This document shows, piece by piece, positions 24,501 to 35,534 of a DNA stretch of 64,000 nt (the first letter of the stretch is position 1; each line of letters begins with the position of its first letter). The stretch covers positions 434,001-498,000 of the forward strand of contig JAQGDQ010000088.1 of the NCBI GenBank assembly GCA_030141605.1. Direction: 5' to 3'. The DNA comes from Tubiluchus corallicola. Its lineage: Eukaryota; Priapulida; Priapulimorpha; Priapulimorphida; Tubiluchidae. The position numbers and the translations under genes are program-made. The notes below the pieces were generated by a model that searched no databases, was not told the origin of the DNA, and was given only the letters and a program-made list of their open reading frames with translations.

Positions 24501-27500
24501 CGCTATTGATTTTACTGTCACTAATTATGAATGTCAATATTTGGATGTAAAGCATCGCAAGGGCACCGACATACATATCTAGATCTACATATACATATAC
24601 ATCTAGATCTAAGCAAATTTTACCTACAAATTGATATTACTCCAATATGACCGGACATTAAAATTCCACTTGCCAATTGTCAATATTTGACAGACTAACT
24701 GAATATAAATGATTTAGTAGTTTAAGTCCCATTGCTATGTTTAAATGTCACATAGTAATAAGACAAACTAGTAGTATACTTAAAATACTTAGTGCAAAAG
24801 TCACTCCTACTATCATTTTTTTATTATTCATATTTAAAAAGTGAAAGAAGTAATTACCTTTTTGTTTTTGTGCAGCTGCTGTTTTTATTTAAAAAATTAA
24901 AACAACTTAATTTCAATAAATTTCTGCCTATTACATTTCATAATTTCATATTTTGTAAAGATCTTTGAAATAAGCAGGTGTATATGGTTGTATATGTGTT
25001 ATATGTACTTTTGAATGCAATTATTGTGTTCTTTTGTAGTAAGAACTATTGTTGTTTTTATTCATTTTTGATATAAAATTTCCTAATTCTATTTCTTGAG
25101 TTTTTCTATAATTGTTTAGGTTGTTTTTTGTTGGAGGACAAGAAGGACATTTACCAGTCATTGTATCTATGATCCATGTTAAGAAGCATACTCCTTCACC
25201 TGCTCTATTGTTCACTGTAAGTAAAACATTAAAAAGATTCTCTGAAATATTCTTAATGTTGCATTTGTATGAATTGTGTATGTGAATTAACATAGGTAAA
25301 TTTATCACATGAAAAATTATAATCATTATTGACAGAGAAAAAAACTTCAGTTTCCTATTATCTATTTCTGCAACTGAATCCAAGACTTTCTATCTGCCAA
25401 CTAAAAAAACATTAGCACTCCTAAGCCAAGTTGAATTCCTAGGCTGGTACATTAAATTTTGAGAAAGTATTGATATTTAATCACTTGATTATATATTGCC
25501 CAAGCTGCCAAATGTTAATAGTTGATATTATATATGCCCAAATGACTTGCTTGTCTTTTGCACATGTTGCTGACCCATCATTCATAATAAAATTTCACCT
25601 TGTTAATTTTCGGGATTGAGTTTATTCACATTTTAGCTAAAACTACAGGCACTGACAAATTTTTCTTTTTGGCTTATTTATGCTTATTCACATTTTAAGA
25701 GTCTTACAACATTTTAAGCAAAATATTCTGCAGCAATTGATAGCTGCAAATGATAACTATTGATGGTATTATTTGTTGTTAAAGTTTCAGTTAGTGTAAG
25801 GCAGGCTCTGGCCATAACTTAAAGGCTGTGCATCTCTAATTATTCCTGTGGTTTGCTTAGCGTTCCATATTTATAGACTGAGAAGGATTTTCATTCATTT
25901 TTACGGATTGCTATGGTACTGGCTAAGGAACTGAATAAGAAAAGCTTAAGGTTTCCAGTCAAATACCTAGCCCGTGAGCAATCGACATACTTCTGTACTT
26001 ACTTTGCCATAGTTAGCTGTGGTGATACATTACATTCCTTTTATTAATGTTTTTGTAGTATGGTTTACAGGTGCTGGTACTTTAGCACTTTTTTGACAAT
26101 GTGGTTGAATAGATATTGGATAATGATGACACTACTAAAGCTGTTTCTAGCTCTTTCATTTGCTTCATGTCTAGTTTACTTAATCAACATTGTTGGACAA
26201 AACAACAAACTATTTTCTGTATTCACCAAACTGCTAAAAATTTATACAGTTTTTATAGTGCTCTCTGTAGAAATATTTTTAACAAGTTGATTTCTTAAAC
26301 TTTTGTTGATGCTTAGCTGATACTAATCTGATAGACATTGATATCTGATATATTTTTTATGATTGCAGTGTGCAACGTCTCTGCTTATCCTCTGTGTCAG
26401 CGATATTTTTGCACTTATCAGCTATTTCAGTTTTGGCATGTGGTTGTGGGTCGGAATATCGGTCACTGGCATGATCATCTATAGATTTACACGCCCCAAT
26501 TGGCAGAGGCCAATTAAGGTGAGATGATTATAGGTTTACCGTTGCTTAAGCAGTTTCAAATATAACAAATTTAGTTTTTTAGATTCTGAACTGGTAATCT
26601 AAGAACTCTGAGTTTAAACCTCAAACAGTGTGCTGTTTGAAAATTGTGAAATTTCTAACATAGGAAACATAATGTTTCATTTTAGGTGTGAAGGGAAATC
26701 AGATTTGACCTTTGAGGGTTGTCAGAAATGGCAGCCATCAAAAATTACAACACTTTAAATTGTCATAATTTTGCCACTATTTCACATAGAACTGCAAAAT
26801 AAAGCATCTAAGTGTGTTAGGCTGCCACTTCTGTAGCTTCTTTTGTGTAACCCCACTCAAATGGGTCTGACATTGCTATGTCCAGGACCAATGCCCGATT
26901 CCAACAATTGGCCTGGTGTAGCAAGTACGTTGAATGTGCTGTTTTTGGCAAGGCCGACTCTACCACTAAGTAAACTAGGCAGTTGCTTAAGGCCAGATTG
27001 TTGCCAGATTTTGGGGGGTCCCAAATTCTGGAAATAATTCTTTCATTTTTAAGTTTGACATAAGTATTAACATAATGTATGTGTAATTTCTTAAGTGCAC
27101 AATAAGTTAATTAAAGAAAATGAATTACTTTCTTCATTTTCCTGTCCAAATGTATGATTTATCAATGCTAGCAAGTGTGTTTCCACAACACAACCCAGTT
27201 CTCTACTTTCGCTTTATCTTGTTTATTAAGATTACGTCAGTTCACTCAGACACATTTCTCTGCTTTTTGCCTGCAGCTTCTATAGTATGCATAGAGATGC
27301 AGAGCAAAGGAAGCGCTTATAGTAATGATCCTTCCATTAATAAAAGAGTTTCTTGTAATAGCGCTTATCAAATTTTGGCAGGTAAATGTAGGAATAAGTC
27401 TTCAAGAGAATACAGGAAACAAAGGGTAAAAAAGCTGGCTAGTGGTGACAAGTGAACAGGAAAAGGAATCTCTAATGATGAATTTGCAACCAGAGTTATG

Positions 27501-30500
27501 ATTGTGCAGATGACGAGACTAGTGAAATGGATGTGTACATAAAAAAATTAGTTAGAATTTCAAAAAATTTCTAATGAAAAGGCTGAGGAAAATCTAGCCA
27601 AATCTAATTATCATATAGGAGAAATTGCAGAAATTTTGATTTCTCCTGAAGACCCTGGATGTACAGTTGGATCATAACTTCAATTTCCAATTCAATCAAC
27701 ACAAGCTGTAGATCTGTAATTAACTACACTTAATTAGTACATCATACTACATATATAAGGCTAATTCACTTTTGCTGTTATACTTTATCATAATATTATA
27801 CAAAAAAATTAAGTTTAAGGGGTGTGGTGTTGATCATGAGGGAAGGGGTTGACCATTCATGGGAGCATGCTAAAAATACTTCTGCCTAGGGTTCCAAACT
27901 ATCTAGAGCTAGTCCTGGTTTTAGGGGCTGTTTTCTAAAGATCTTGTGTTTTGTGTAAACGGTTGCGATTTTGCTTCATTCACTGCTGTGTTTTCACTAA
28001 TAGGGTGCATCAGCAAAACAAATCTTTCTAGCAGTGTCTATGAGTTTGTACATAGTTTCTGCTGTGTGTATGTAAATTTACACTAGTTTAGGCTTTAGAC
28101 TTGATAAATTTTAGGTTAAGCAGTAATTTATTACAATATGGTCAATCTAGAGCTAAATACCTTATGCTGTCTAATTACATGATCGACTTTAAATAAATTT
28201 TACGTCATGTCATCTCACGCTATCTCACGTCAGCTTTCACTTCATTTCATCTCAGTGTCATTGATTCTTTAAAAGTTTCACTTGGCATATCTGTTAGTTT
28301 TATAAATGCTTTACTTACCTCTGGAAAAGAGTTCCAGATTTCTCAGGCTGTATTTTTTCTTCTGCTGGCAAATGCAGACACTGTGTCATGCTCGCTTGAA
28401 GCATAGAAGACTAGGAATGTCAAGTATTCCATCAAATTAAGAATAGCAACTAATTCTTGAATAGGTATGTACTGGAAGCTGGAAGCCCAGATACACCTGA
28501 GTGGGGTTGGACAAAAGAATCCAGAACATATCGATCTGTGTTAAGTTACACTATAGATACATGCTTAATTTACCGAAATCTCAATGTCCATTGTTACATT
28601 ACATCATTTACAGACATTGTTTTTGTGCATTTACTAAACAACTGTTTTGGGATTATGAAATATTACTGAGTATATAATTTGGCCAAGTTTTTGGTGAAAA
28701 TGGTGTCAAGTATTCCACTAATTGATTCATTTCCAAAATTGGGTACTTAAGAATCACACTTATAAATGCCATCTTGAATTTCTGTTAAAGGCAAATTCAA
28801 ATATTCATATATTCAAAAGTAATTTGAAATTTTGTTTAGATATGCATTTTAATAAATTCGAAATTCGGTGATCTGGGAAAAGTTGTAAAGCCTTGCAAAA
28901 ATATAACACAGATAAGGAATAGCAAGGCTGCAAAAAATTCTGTTTAAAAGTTCTGTTTAAAAAAACTAAATTACTCTGTTATGTTCTGAAAATAATGCTG
29001 CAATAGTGTTTTGCCACTATATTTTTATAACATATATGACTACTGTAAATATGTTTTAAATTTTTTGTTATTTTCTCTTCATTTTCAGTTTAACTTGGTA
29101 ATTCCCATCATTTTTGTGATTTGTTCTTTAATCATTGTCATCCTGTCGTTCATCCAAGACCCATTTCCCTGTTTATGGGGTGTTTTCATCCATGTCATTG
29201 GAATACCAGTATATTTCGTATTCATTTGGTGGCAGAAGAAACCTGCAAGTTGTAACAGAACTTTAGGTATGTATACATTTTTGTGATAGCAGTTGCTGTT
29301 TGTTTTAAAGTTCTCCAGATTACTGTAATTTCCTCTAGCCCAAAATTTTAAAAGGATGAGGCTTTTTGAACTGATACTGCATGGAATTAATGCAAATATA
29401 TGATTGTTTAAAAGACAAGGAAATGGGCACCTGGTGTAGGTTTCAGAAAAATCGCCTTAAAAATTATAGTACTTTACAGCAATTCAATGCACATATCATA
29501 TTTGTGTTGAAAGGAATTTTCGTTTGTTTTCATTTTAAATCTCCCGCGATGCTGTTCCGACGTCGCCATTACATGACGTCACTCCGCCAATCGGGAAGAA
29601 AAGGCAATGTTAAATTATGACTCAAAAAACTTTCCGTGCAAATCTATATTACTTAGCATTTCACTTACCTACTGGAAAGACATGCAACGAGACTAATAAT
29701 TTAAAATGTTTGTGCGAATAGGCGCAATGTCGCTGACTCACCCCCCACCCTCCATGGTGTGCCACTCATTGTTTTTGACAAAATACAGTAATTTAAAATT
29801 TTACTTAATTAGCATTACTTAATGTATGCTACAAATGCTCTGATTATTTTTTCAAATTTCCTGTCATCAAAACTTATTTCAAACGACTTACCATTAAAAT
29901 GGTTGCGCGTAACGATCATCGTGGGAGTTTAAATTTACATGTTTTATGCAGGGTTACGGCCGGTGCAAGCCATGCACATGCCATAAAATTTCGAGAGTGT
30001 TACAAATTAATGACATTTATCAGGTAAAACTGTTCTTAGGTTTGATGAAGTCTTGCATTATCAGACTGAAATTAGATTATTTTTGTTTGCTTGGTAGTAT
30101 TAGTATTTTATCAAACTAAATCAGGCTTTATTTGTGGTGGCTAATTTGTGTTCAAAAACAAATCAACTGCCCTCCCTTTTCACTAAGCAATGTTTTATTT
30201 AGGTTAGGTTGTTGATGTATGGTACTTGATAGTAGGATTAATAGGTTCCTATGTGTAAGCGGAATAGCTCAGTCAATTAGCATGCTTTTCATCCGAAGCT
30301 CCTTGGTTCAGCACAAATATGTAAGAACAGGTTTAAATTTTTGCCTGTAAAAAAAATTGCTAAGCCTAGGTAATTCACAAAAAGTCTTCTTATTGCAAAC
30401 TTCTCATAAACTGATGTTAAAGCTTTAATGATTTCTTGTTTTTACCTGTAACTGTAAACACTTCAAAGAAAAATATCCAATTTAACAATTTTGCATTTAA

Positions 30501-31261
30501 ACCTGCAGTCCTACAAATGCACATGCTCAGCTTATATTTGAACAGCTGAAGCAGTTTAAAAACGTTGTGGGTCTGTTTGATTGTCAAAAGTGATACAAAG
30601 AATAAATCCTGCTAATTAATATGTGCTTGCAAATGTCAAAAGTGAGACAAAGAATAAATCCTGCTAATTAATATGTGCTTGCAAAATTGAATAGCTAACT
30701 GTTAATTTTTTTGCACATGAACATTGCTACTGGCGCAAAACATATGTTTGATTTTGTTGTTTGTAATATTATTTACGGTGTGGAGAATAGATGAGTGGTT
30801 CTAATTTTGTTTAGGTGCAAAGTTTAGAAATGCTGGACCTGGGTGGTAAATGAATTTGCATGTGGCTAACACATCTCTTCTGGCTAAATAATTTGTCTTG
30901 GAGGATTAGCCTCAGTCCATTATTATTACCATTATGTACATGTAAGTCTTGTGTCATTGATTGCTGGATACAGGCTTTCACCGCCATGTCAGCTGTGTCA
31001 GAAAGTCATAAAATTTCTAATGAGTGTTACCGTTAAGCTGTATTAAATTTGTATACGTTTTTATTTGTGTCCAATTTTTCTTAAAACACCACATTAACAT
31101 TTTTGGATTTTGTTACCTTTTTAGATAAGTTTACAGTGGCTTTGCAGAAGCTACTGTATGTGGTTGTACAAGAAACTGCCATACACAAAGATCATGACGA
31201 GAAAGAGCAGTCGTATCAGATGATACCAAATCAACAAAATGAATCATCAGCCAAAGCCTAA
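6064..31261 (+). CDS. SLC7 LAT-type amino-acid transporter light chain (whole gene, exons 6064-31261)
   Basis: This is a 12-TM APC-superfamily amino-acid exchanger of the heteromeric transporter light-chain group, closest by motif to LAT1/LAT2 and y+LAT. Exons: 6064-6505, 11065-11190, 15331-15481 or 15535-15685, 23528-23651, 24218-24321, 25120-25216, 26369-26518, 29089-29266, 31125-31261. All junctions are GT-AG and phases join to 502 codons, the usual light-chain length. Seen: TM1 motif GSGIF (residues 33-37), YAELGTTI, Cys132 before TM4 at the place where light chains form the disulfide to an SLC3 heavy chain, TM6 motif FAYGGW or FAYAGW, VTEEL, EGHLP, and the RPIK loop. Inferred: plasma-membrane, sodium-independent exchange of neutral amino acids with an SLC3 partner. 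The specificity class is not settled by sequence. Confidence 0.93.
6506..11064 (+). other. SLC7 intron 1
   Basis: 4.6-kb intron. It holds a 21-bp tandem duplication (8128-8167, unit TACGCATAAGAAATAAGTG plus TA) and no exon or transposon that I can recognise. Confidence 0.7.
8128..8167 (+). repeat. 21-bp tandem duplication
   Basis: TACGCATAAGAAATAAGTG occurs at 8128-8146 and again at 8149-8167, separated by TA. Confidence 0.85.
11065..11190 (+). CDS. SLC7 exon 2 (TM4-TM5)
   Basis: 126 bases between CTTTTGCAG and GTATGT, entering and leaving in phase 1. It encodes [19 protein letters not shown] and [10 protein letters not shown], the most conserved TM4-TM5 block of LAT-type carriers. Confidence 0.92.
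11191..15330 (+). other. SLC7 intron 2
   Basis: 4.1-kb intron. It contains a perfect 37-bp tandem duplication (11674-11710 and 11711-11747) and no recognised exon. A box-B-like string near 14010 lacks a matching tRNA body. Confidence 0.7.
11674..11747 (+). repeat. 37-bp perfect tandem duplication
   Basis: Two identical units starting TTTGCTTGCGCCAGTGG, 11674-11710 and 11711-11747, with no divergence. Confidence 0.9.
15331..15481 (+). CDS. SLC7 alternative exon 3a (TM6, FAYGGW form)
   Basis: 151 bases, acceptor TTTCTTGCAG, donor AA|GTATGC, entering in phase 1 and leaving in phase 2. It encodes residues 190-239 and two bases of codon 240: the loop before TM6, the unwound TM6 substrate segment FAYGGWN and VTEEL. 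The Gly-Gly form is that of vertebrate LAT1 and LAT2. Exon 3b, 53 bases downstream, has the same length and phases and encodes the same segment, so a mature mRNA can use only one. Confidence 0.9.
15535..15685 (+). CDS. SLC7 alternative exon 3b (TM6, FAYAGW form)
   Basis: 151 bases, acceptor TTGCTATTCAG, donor AA|GTAAAA. Its product matches exon 3a at 36 of 50 residues by my count. Changes cluster in the loop before TM6, plus Gly223 to Ala inside FAYxGW. Both splice sites and the reading frame are intact, so it looks like a functional alternative, not a dead duplicate. Confidence 0.88.
16255..17002. mobile_element. pogo/Tigger-like DNA transposon relic (MITE-sized)
   Basis: The ends are inverted repeats beginning CAGTAAGCGCCGCTTAATAG on the left and CAGTATGCGCTGCTTGACAG on the reverse of the right. 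Including the flanking TA they match at 23 of 27 positions. TA flanks both ends (16253-16254 and 17003-17004), the target duplication of Tc1/mariner and pogo elements. At 748 bp with no open transposase frame it is nonautonomous or heavily decayed. Confidence 0.65.
20085..20500 (+). pseudogene. decayed coding segment, left member of an inverted pair
   Basis: The plus strand keeps fragments such as [15 protein letters not shown] and, after a frameshift, GDQYQ. The same word order appears on the minus strand about 1.2-2.1 kb to the right. Stops and frameshifts interrupt both. I do not recognise the protein; a mobile-element protein is the simplest reading because it occurs twice in one intron. 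Confidence 0.45.
21690..22190 (-). pseudogene. decayed coding segment, right (inverted) member of the pair
   Basis: Read on the minus strand it follows the left copy block by block (for example CAGAATCTGTTTAGCCATAT versus CAGAGTTTGTTCAGCCACAT), ending in a shared 16-base core, TTGATACTGGTCACCA, seen inverted near 20463 and directly near 21683. No intact frame survives. Confidence 0.45.
23528..23651 (+). CDS. SLC7 exon 4 (TM7)
   Basis: 124 bases between TTTTCAG and GTAAGT. It encodes [20 protein letters not shown], a signature of light-chain carriers, and accepts either exon 3a or 3b because both leave two bases (AA) of the Lys240 codon. Confidence 0.92.
23652..24217 (+). other. SLC7 intron 4
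   Basis: 566 bases, AT-rich; nothing recognised. Confidence 0.7.
24218..24321 (+). CDS. SLC7 exon 5 (TM8)
   Basis: 104 bases, acceptor TTTCAG, donor AG|GTTCGG. It encodes [19 protein letters not shown], the conserved TM8 block with the FGxxNG motif. Confidence 0.9.
24322..25119 (+). other. SLC7 intron 5
   Basis: 798 bases; only a small repeated CATCTAGATCT patch near 24575-24610. Confidence 0.7.
25120..25216 (+). CDS. SLC7 exon 6
   Basis: 97 bases between TTTAG and GTAAGT. It encodes [13 protein letters not shown], the intracellular loop motif of SLC7 light chains, then the start of TM9. Confidence 0.9.
25217..26368 (+). other. SLC7 intron 6
   Basis: 1.15 kb, AT-rich; nothing recognised. 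Confidence 0.7.
26369..26518 (+). CDS. SLC7 exon 7 (TM9-TM10)
   Basis: 150 bases, phase 0 at both ends (TTGCAG and GTGAGA). It encodes [19 protein letters not shown] and ends in RPIK, the conserved loop after TM10. Confidence 0.91.
26519..29088 (+). other. SLC7 intron 7
   Basis: 2.6 kb, containing the Charlie-like hAT relic at 26949-27917; the rest is unremarkable. Confidence 0.65.
26949..27917 (+). mobile_element. Charlie-like hAT transposon relic
   Basis: The left end, CAAGGCCGACTCTA, and the reversed right end, CAGGACTAGCTCTA, resemble the CAGGGCCGGCTCTA-type ends of Charlie-group hAT elements. A GGGGGGTCCC run follows near 27014. The flanks carry an imperfect 8-bp direct repeat, GTTTTTGG (26941-26948) and GTTTTAGG (27918-27925). 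Inside, an open frame ending at 27455 includes [17 protein letters not shown], like the N-terminal basic part of such transposases, then decays. At 969 bp it lacks the catalytic domain. Confidence 0.55.
29089..29266 (+). CDS. SLC7 exon 8 (TM11-TM12)
   Basis: 178 bases between TTTTCAG and GTATGT. It encodes two long hydrophobic segments ([16 protein letters not shown] and [19 protein letters not shown]) followed by QKKP, as in LAT and xCT carriers. Confidence 0.9.
29552..29595. promoter_or_regulatory. CRE palindrome beside a CCAAT-like motif, intronic
   Basis: A GC-richer patch holds GACGTC, the full CRE palindrome TGACGTCA and CCAAT (GCCAATCGG) within about 45 bases, in otherwise AT-rich intron. 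ATF/CREB and NF-Y sites often sit together in promoters. Whether this is used is unknown. Confidence 0.25.
30257..30320 (+). repeat. tRNA-like relic (SINE head or tRNA pseudogene)
   Basis: GCGGAATAGCTCAGTCAATT looks like a tRNA 5' end with an A-box, and TTGGTTCAGC follows at about the right distance as a weak B-box. The D and T stems do not pair well and no matching 3' acceptor strand is seen, so it is not a working tRNA. Confidence 0.35.
30582..30685 (+). repeat. 52-bp tandem duplication
   Basis: Two head-to-tail copies (30582-30633 and 30634-30685) starting TGTCAAAAGTGA, differing at one base (GATAC versus GAGAC). The near-identity indicates a recent duplication. Confidence 0.85.
31125..31261 (+). 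CDS. SLC7 exon 9 (C-terminal tail, stop)
   Basis: 137 bases from acceptor CTTTTTAG to TAA at 31259-31261. It encodes the amphipathic segment [17 protein letters not shown], matching the 'LQ..L.VV..E' helix of light-chain C-termini, then a polar tail. Confidence 0.9.
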
Positions 31262-34200
31262 TATTAAATATTAGACCTAACTTGAACCAGATAGTTCTGA
31301 AATTGTCTAGCATTTCATTATGAAATTATTTAGTTACAGAAATTTACAGACAGTTTGTTCCAAACACTCGAACTATTGCATACTGAGTTGTGTTACAATA
31401 TAGCCCTGCTATTCTGTTGGTGATTTAATTGTCGCAAATGTGTCTTTATATACAAATTTAAATAGTTTTTATAATATTATTTCATGCATAAACTACCTAG
31501 TTATTTTGTTGGGGCACTTGTCTCACTTGTGCATCAAAAAACTGGCTTAACCACTCTAGTTATAAGAGTTATTAAAGATCTGGTTATGAAAATCACATAC
31601 ATTTTGAAGAGATTCATGAAGTATTCTACGGGTTTGCACTTTATAGTTACATTGATTTGCTGTGAGTGCAGCGTTTTAAAAGATCCACTTTAACTTAACT
31701 TGTTTCATAGTGTCTGTGGTGTGATTTTCTAAGTCATAGAAGGAATTTTGAAAGCTTAGTTGTGAATTGGGAGAGTTCTGTTGAGGTATTAATGTTAAAT
31801 GTTGCAGTGGTAACTTTTCTTTCATTTAGTTTGATGTGCAATGTGCATTCCTTTGATAATGAGGTAACCCCCAGTATGCTACATTCATTAACACAAATGG
31901 CAAGTCCTGCCATTATAGTGTTGGATACTGACTTCCACTTTGCTGAACCATGTAAAGTTTGTTTTATTCATAATTCCAAGTTTGATTTCATTAATTTTGT
32001 TGTCTTGCTGCTACAAAATGTATTCATTCTTTTTGGCAGATTTCATAATTTGGATTGATATTAAGTTATTCTAAATTTTGTTAAGTCATACTTGACTACT
32101 GTACACATGCAACAACATATTCATCTTATGTTGGTTGTAAGACGATAATTTTCTACGAATGTTAACCAAAAATGTTAAATAATCATGTTAAATGAGTGAC
32201 CTTTTACTATTCTTTGTTTTATTTATTTTTTTGTAGAAAATGAGCAAACATTCCTTATATTAAGAGCCATCACGATTTACGAAAGTTTGTAACTAATGAA
32301 GTCATAATCAAATTTAATTTGATTAGTGCTATGTTTTTACTGTACTTGTGGTCGTGTATTAGTACTTTATTATTTTGACAGGGTTTACGGAATTCTTTTT
32401 TGTGCTTGCTGACCTTGTATACCTCATGAGGCATTGGTTATTGGTTAACCTCTTTATTTTTATTTATTAGTACTATTTGGTGTAGTTATGTAATAGTTTT
32501 AATTATCGATACGTTCTTTTGCTATATTTTTGCATTTGCAATATATGTAAATTTCAGAATATGTTCTGATGTGATGGCAAATTAGTGTATTTTACTTATA
32601 GGTCAGTTGTAGTCTTTTTAGCAGTTTTGTTAACAACTTTCTTGCAAAATTGCTACTACCATATTTTTTTATTATAATAACCAGTACATTTTCTTAGCTT
32701 ATATTGTTTTTAATTATGATAACGAGCATTCTGAAATTTTAGTGGTTTTTCCTCTTTGTAGTTATGTCTTTTTAGGGATATGTGCTAGATGTAGGCTTAA
32801 AAATAATTGTGAAGCTTCATATAATCATGGAACTCCAAAAATTGTGTTTTTGTACTCAGATACTTGATTTCAGGTCATTTTGAATATTTTTTATGATAAA
32901 TGAATTTGAAAATTTTTTGGGCATGCTGTGTGTGTTCCATATTTAATAATTTGAAGAACTCTGTTTGTAATTTGCTGTACAGTATTGGTCATTAAATTTG
33001 GAAATTGCACTTACTGAAATGTAAACCAGTTATTGTAACCCTGTTATTGTAACATTCCTTTAGCGTTTTCTTATGCCTGATCACGAACAGAAGTGCATAA
33101 CAGTTATTGAAGTTTAGAATCCACTTGAAATGACAAAGCTAGTAATCAATGAAATCTATATGAAATATTTAGGCCACATAAGTCATGGCATTATGAGAAG
33201 TGCAGTGTACATCAAAATGTAAGTCGAGTGTAAATTTGTTTATGCAAATGAATGCCTTCTCACGTTATCTACATTGCACAACAATTATAAGAGGTACCGT
33301 AATCGCACTTTGCAGGGGTCATGGTGCAATGCCAAAATAGACATTTTGCATATCATAACTTTTTCTGTAATTATAACAAATGACACAGCTACAGTTTTTC
33401 TTTAATGTGTTGGACCATGCACTAGGTGCTACATTATACTTGAACTTCCAGTTAATTTGTTCTTAAGAGGGGAAAATTAATTTTGTTTCTGTTTATTGTT
33501 TTTGAAGTGATTGTTGTCATTGCTGTAATATGGAGTGCTTCTCATAGGGTGGTAAATAAAATAAAAAACTAATCTCAAAGAAATTTTTGAGAAATTTTCA
33601 CTTTGTTCAATACAGTTTGTGAACTTTAAAAGCCAAACATTGAAAATCATGTAGAAATATTGTAATAATGTAGAAACGAAATAATGCCACACACTAGCAA
33701 TGACAAATTTCGCATGAGCAACATGCGCTAAACGAGAAACAAGAAATTTTGTCTGCTAATATGGTTTATCATTAAGTTTCATAATACATAAACATTTGGT
33801 GACTTGCCGCAAATAACCACAGAAATTTAATTAAAAAAACAACTTTTTCACTGTACGTCAAGTAAAGCTTACTTATTCAGAAATGTAGCAAACCTTTAGC
33901 AAAAAAATGCATGCAGTGTGAACTGTACATTTACATAAATATGACAATGTGTGTATTTACATAAAATTCTTATGTACACACTTAAGTAACCTTCAAGTTT
34001 TCTCATTTTGTTTTGTATGCAAAATGTTTAAGAAAGATGATGAAAAATTAGATCAATGATATAAAAAGTGCCAAACTGAAAAAATAACAAAGACATCACT
34101 TATCTACCGTGACTACTAATGACTAAGCAATATAGTATAATCTGCTTATAACATGTTTCAGGAAAACAAGAAAACTTACTCACTATAGTCTCATCATAGC

Positions 34201-35534
34201 CGAGGTAAACAGTTTGTGTACAAGATAGAAATGAAGCCTATGAAGCAAATTTGATGTAACAAGAAAAGACCATTTGTTGCAAGCTAATGCGTACCACTGT
34301 ACAGTAACTATTTTATCACAAAAGAGTAAACTTATTGTGTTTAAACTCATGTTTTTCTAGGGTCGATGCCAATAAACTGCATAAAATTATGGCACAAGTT
34401 GCTTTTCTAAGTCACTACTACTGTGATTCATTGTGTACATCTGCTGATAGCTGAATGCCTAGGTATATATAATCATTCAATTGCTTTCCCACAAGATCCC
34501 GGGTTTGCGTGGGTGGAAAACATGGGCTAGTGGTTTTTATTTCAAGTAGCTGTGTAGGCAGGCACAGTATGATTAATGATTATAAACGTTTCAGCATTGG
34601 CCTACATACATCATCTAATAACTAAGTCTACAGTCTGACTCTCTTAATGTTAAATCATTTAAAATCACTCTTTATTTAAAATAGACGTTGCAGTAGTAGC
34701 CTAAAAAGCTACGATGGCCAGTAATAAAATCACAGGAAAAAAGTCACTGGAAAAAGCCACAAGTCACACTTAATTTTGACTTAGGTTGTTTTTTCCTTTG
34801 ACTTTCAAGCTGCAGACCTACCACTTTGTACTTGATACACACTGTTTTATGTATGACCAATCAGTTAATCTCCATGTGGTTGAGGGTACCTTTTGCCCTT
34901 GGTGAATGGTGATGATCAGTTTTAGAACTCGCACTCGTTACATGCAGCTATAAGTAGATTATACTAAAATTTAAAGTGATAAATTGACAATTAATAAACT
35001 AAATTGCAGTGCATCAATGATACTATATCAATACATGAACTTCATATATGTATACAGAGGTTGCATTATTTAACACATTATGTATATAAGTTTAGGAAGA
35101 ACAGACATAAAGCTACAAAATAAAGTCTAAACTGTTAAAAAATAAATGGTCTAAAATTCTGACAAAAATACTTATGTATTATACGTAGAATGTAAATTGG
35201 TAGTGGAACCAAACCTTAGAAAGATCTTAGTTATTTTCTATGCAATGATGAATCATACAGGCATCTAGCCAGACCTTGTTAACTGTTAATATAGACAATT
35301 GGTCTTTGTACAATGGGTAAAGCACAAAAATAAAACAACCTATAATACGATTTTTCACCGTTTTTGCACATTGTCACACTAAAAACTTCTTAAAACTTAT
35401 TGGCTGAAGATATCTAATGAAAAGGTAGCAGTGGAGAGAAACACTTACACAAGGGTAGAATGGTTGAATAACTGCAACAAAGAGTTCTTTGACTAAAAGT
35501 TCGTAGTTCTACAGCAATTTATGAGCGAATAATT
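31262..35534. other. shared 3' flank of convergent SLC7 (+) and SRRM2-like (-) genes
   Basis: No coding signal. It should hold both 3' UTRs. AATAAA strings occur on the plus strand at 33555-33565 and on the minus strand at 34671-34676 and 34536-34541, but none has a decisive downstream GT-rich element, so the transcript ends are not placed. Confidence 0.5.

Larger units (their letters stand above)
29267..31124 (+). other. SLC7 intron 8
   Basis: 1.86 kb with a CRE/CCAAT-like patch (29552-29595), a tRNA-like relic (30257-30320) and a 52-bp tandem duplication (30582-30685). Confidence 0.6.

Noticed and set aside
25021-25383. 120-codon minus-strand frame
   Set aside because: It overlaps SLC7 exon 6 on the other strand and has no similarity or splice support.
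27120-27455. 111-codon frame as a host gene
   Set aside because: It lies wholly inside the Charlie-like hAT relic and its C-terminal part reads like that element's transposase start.
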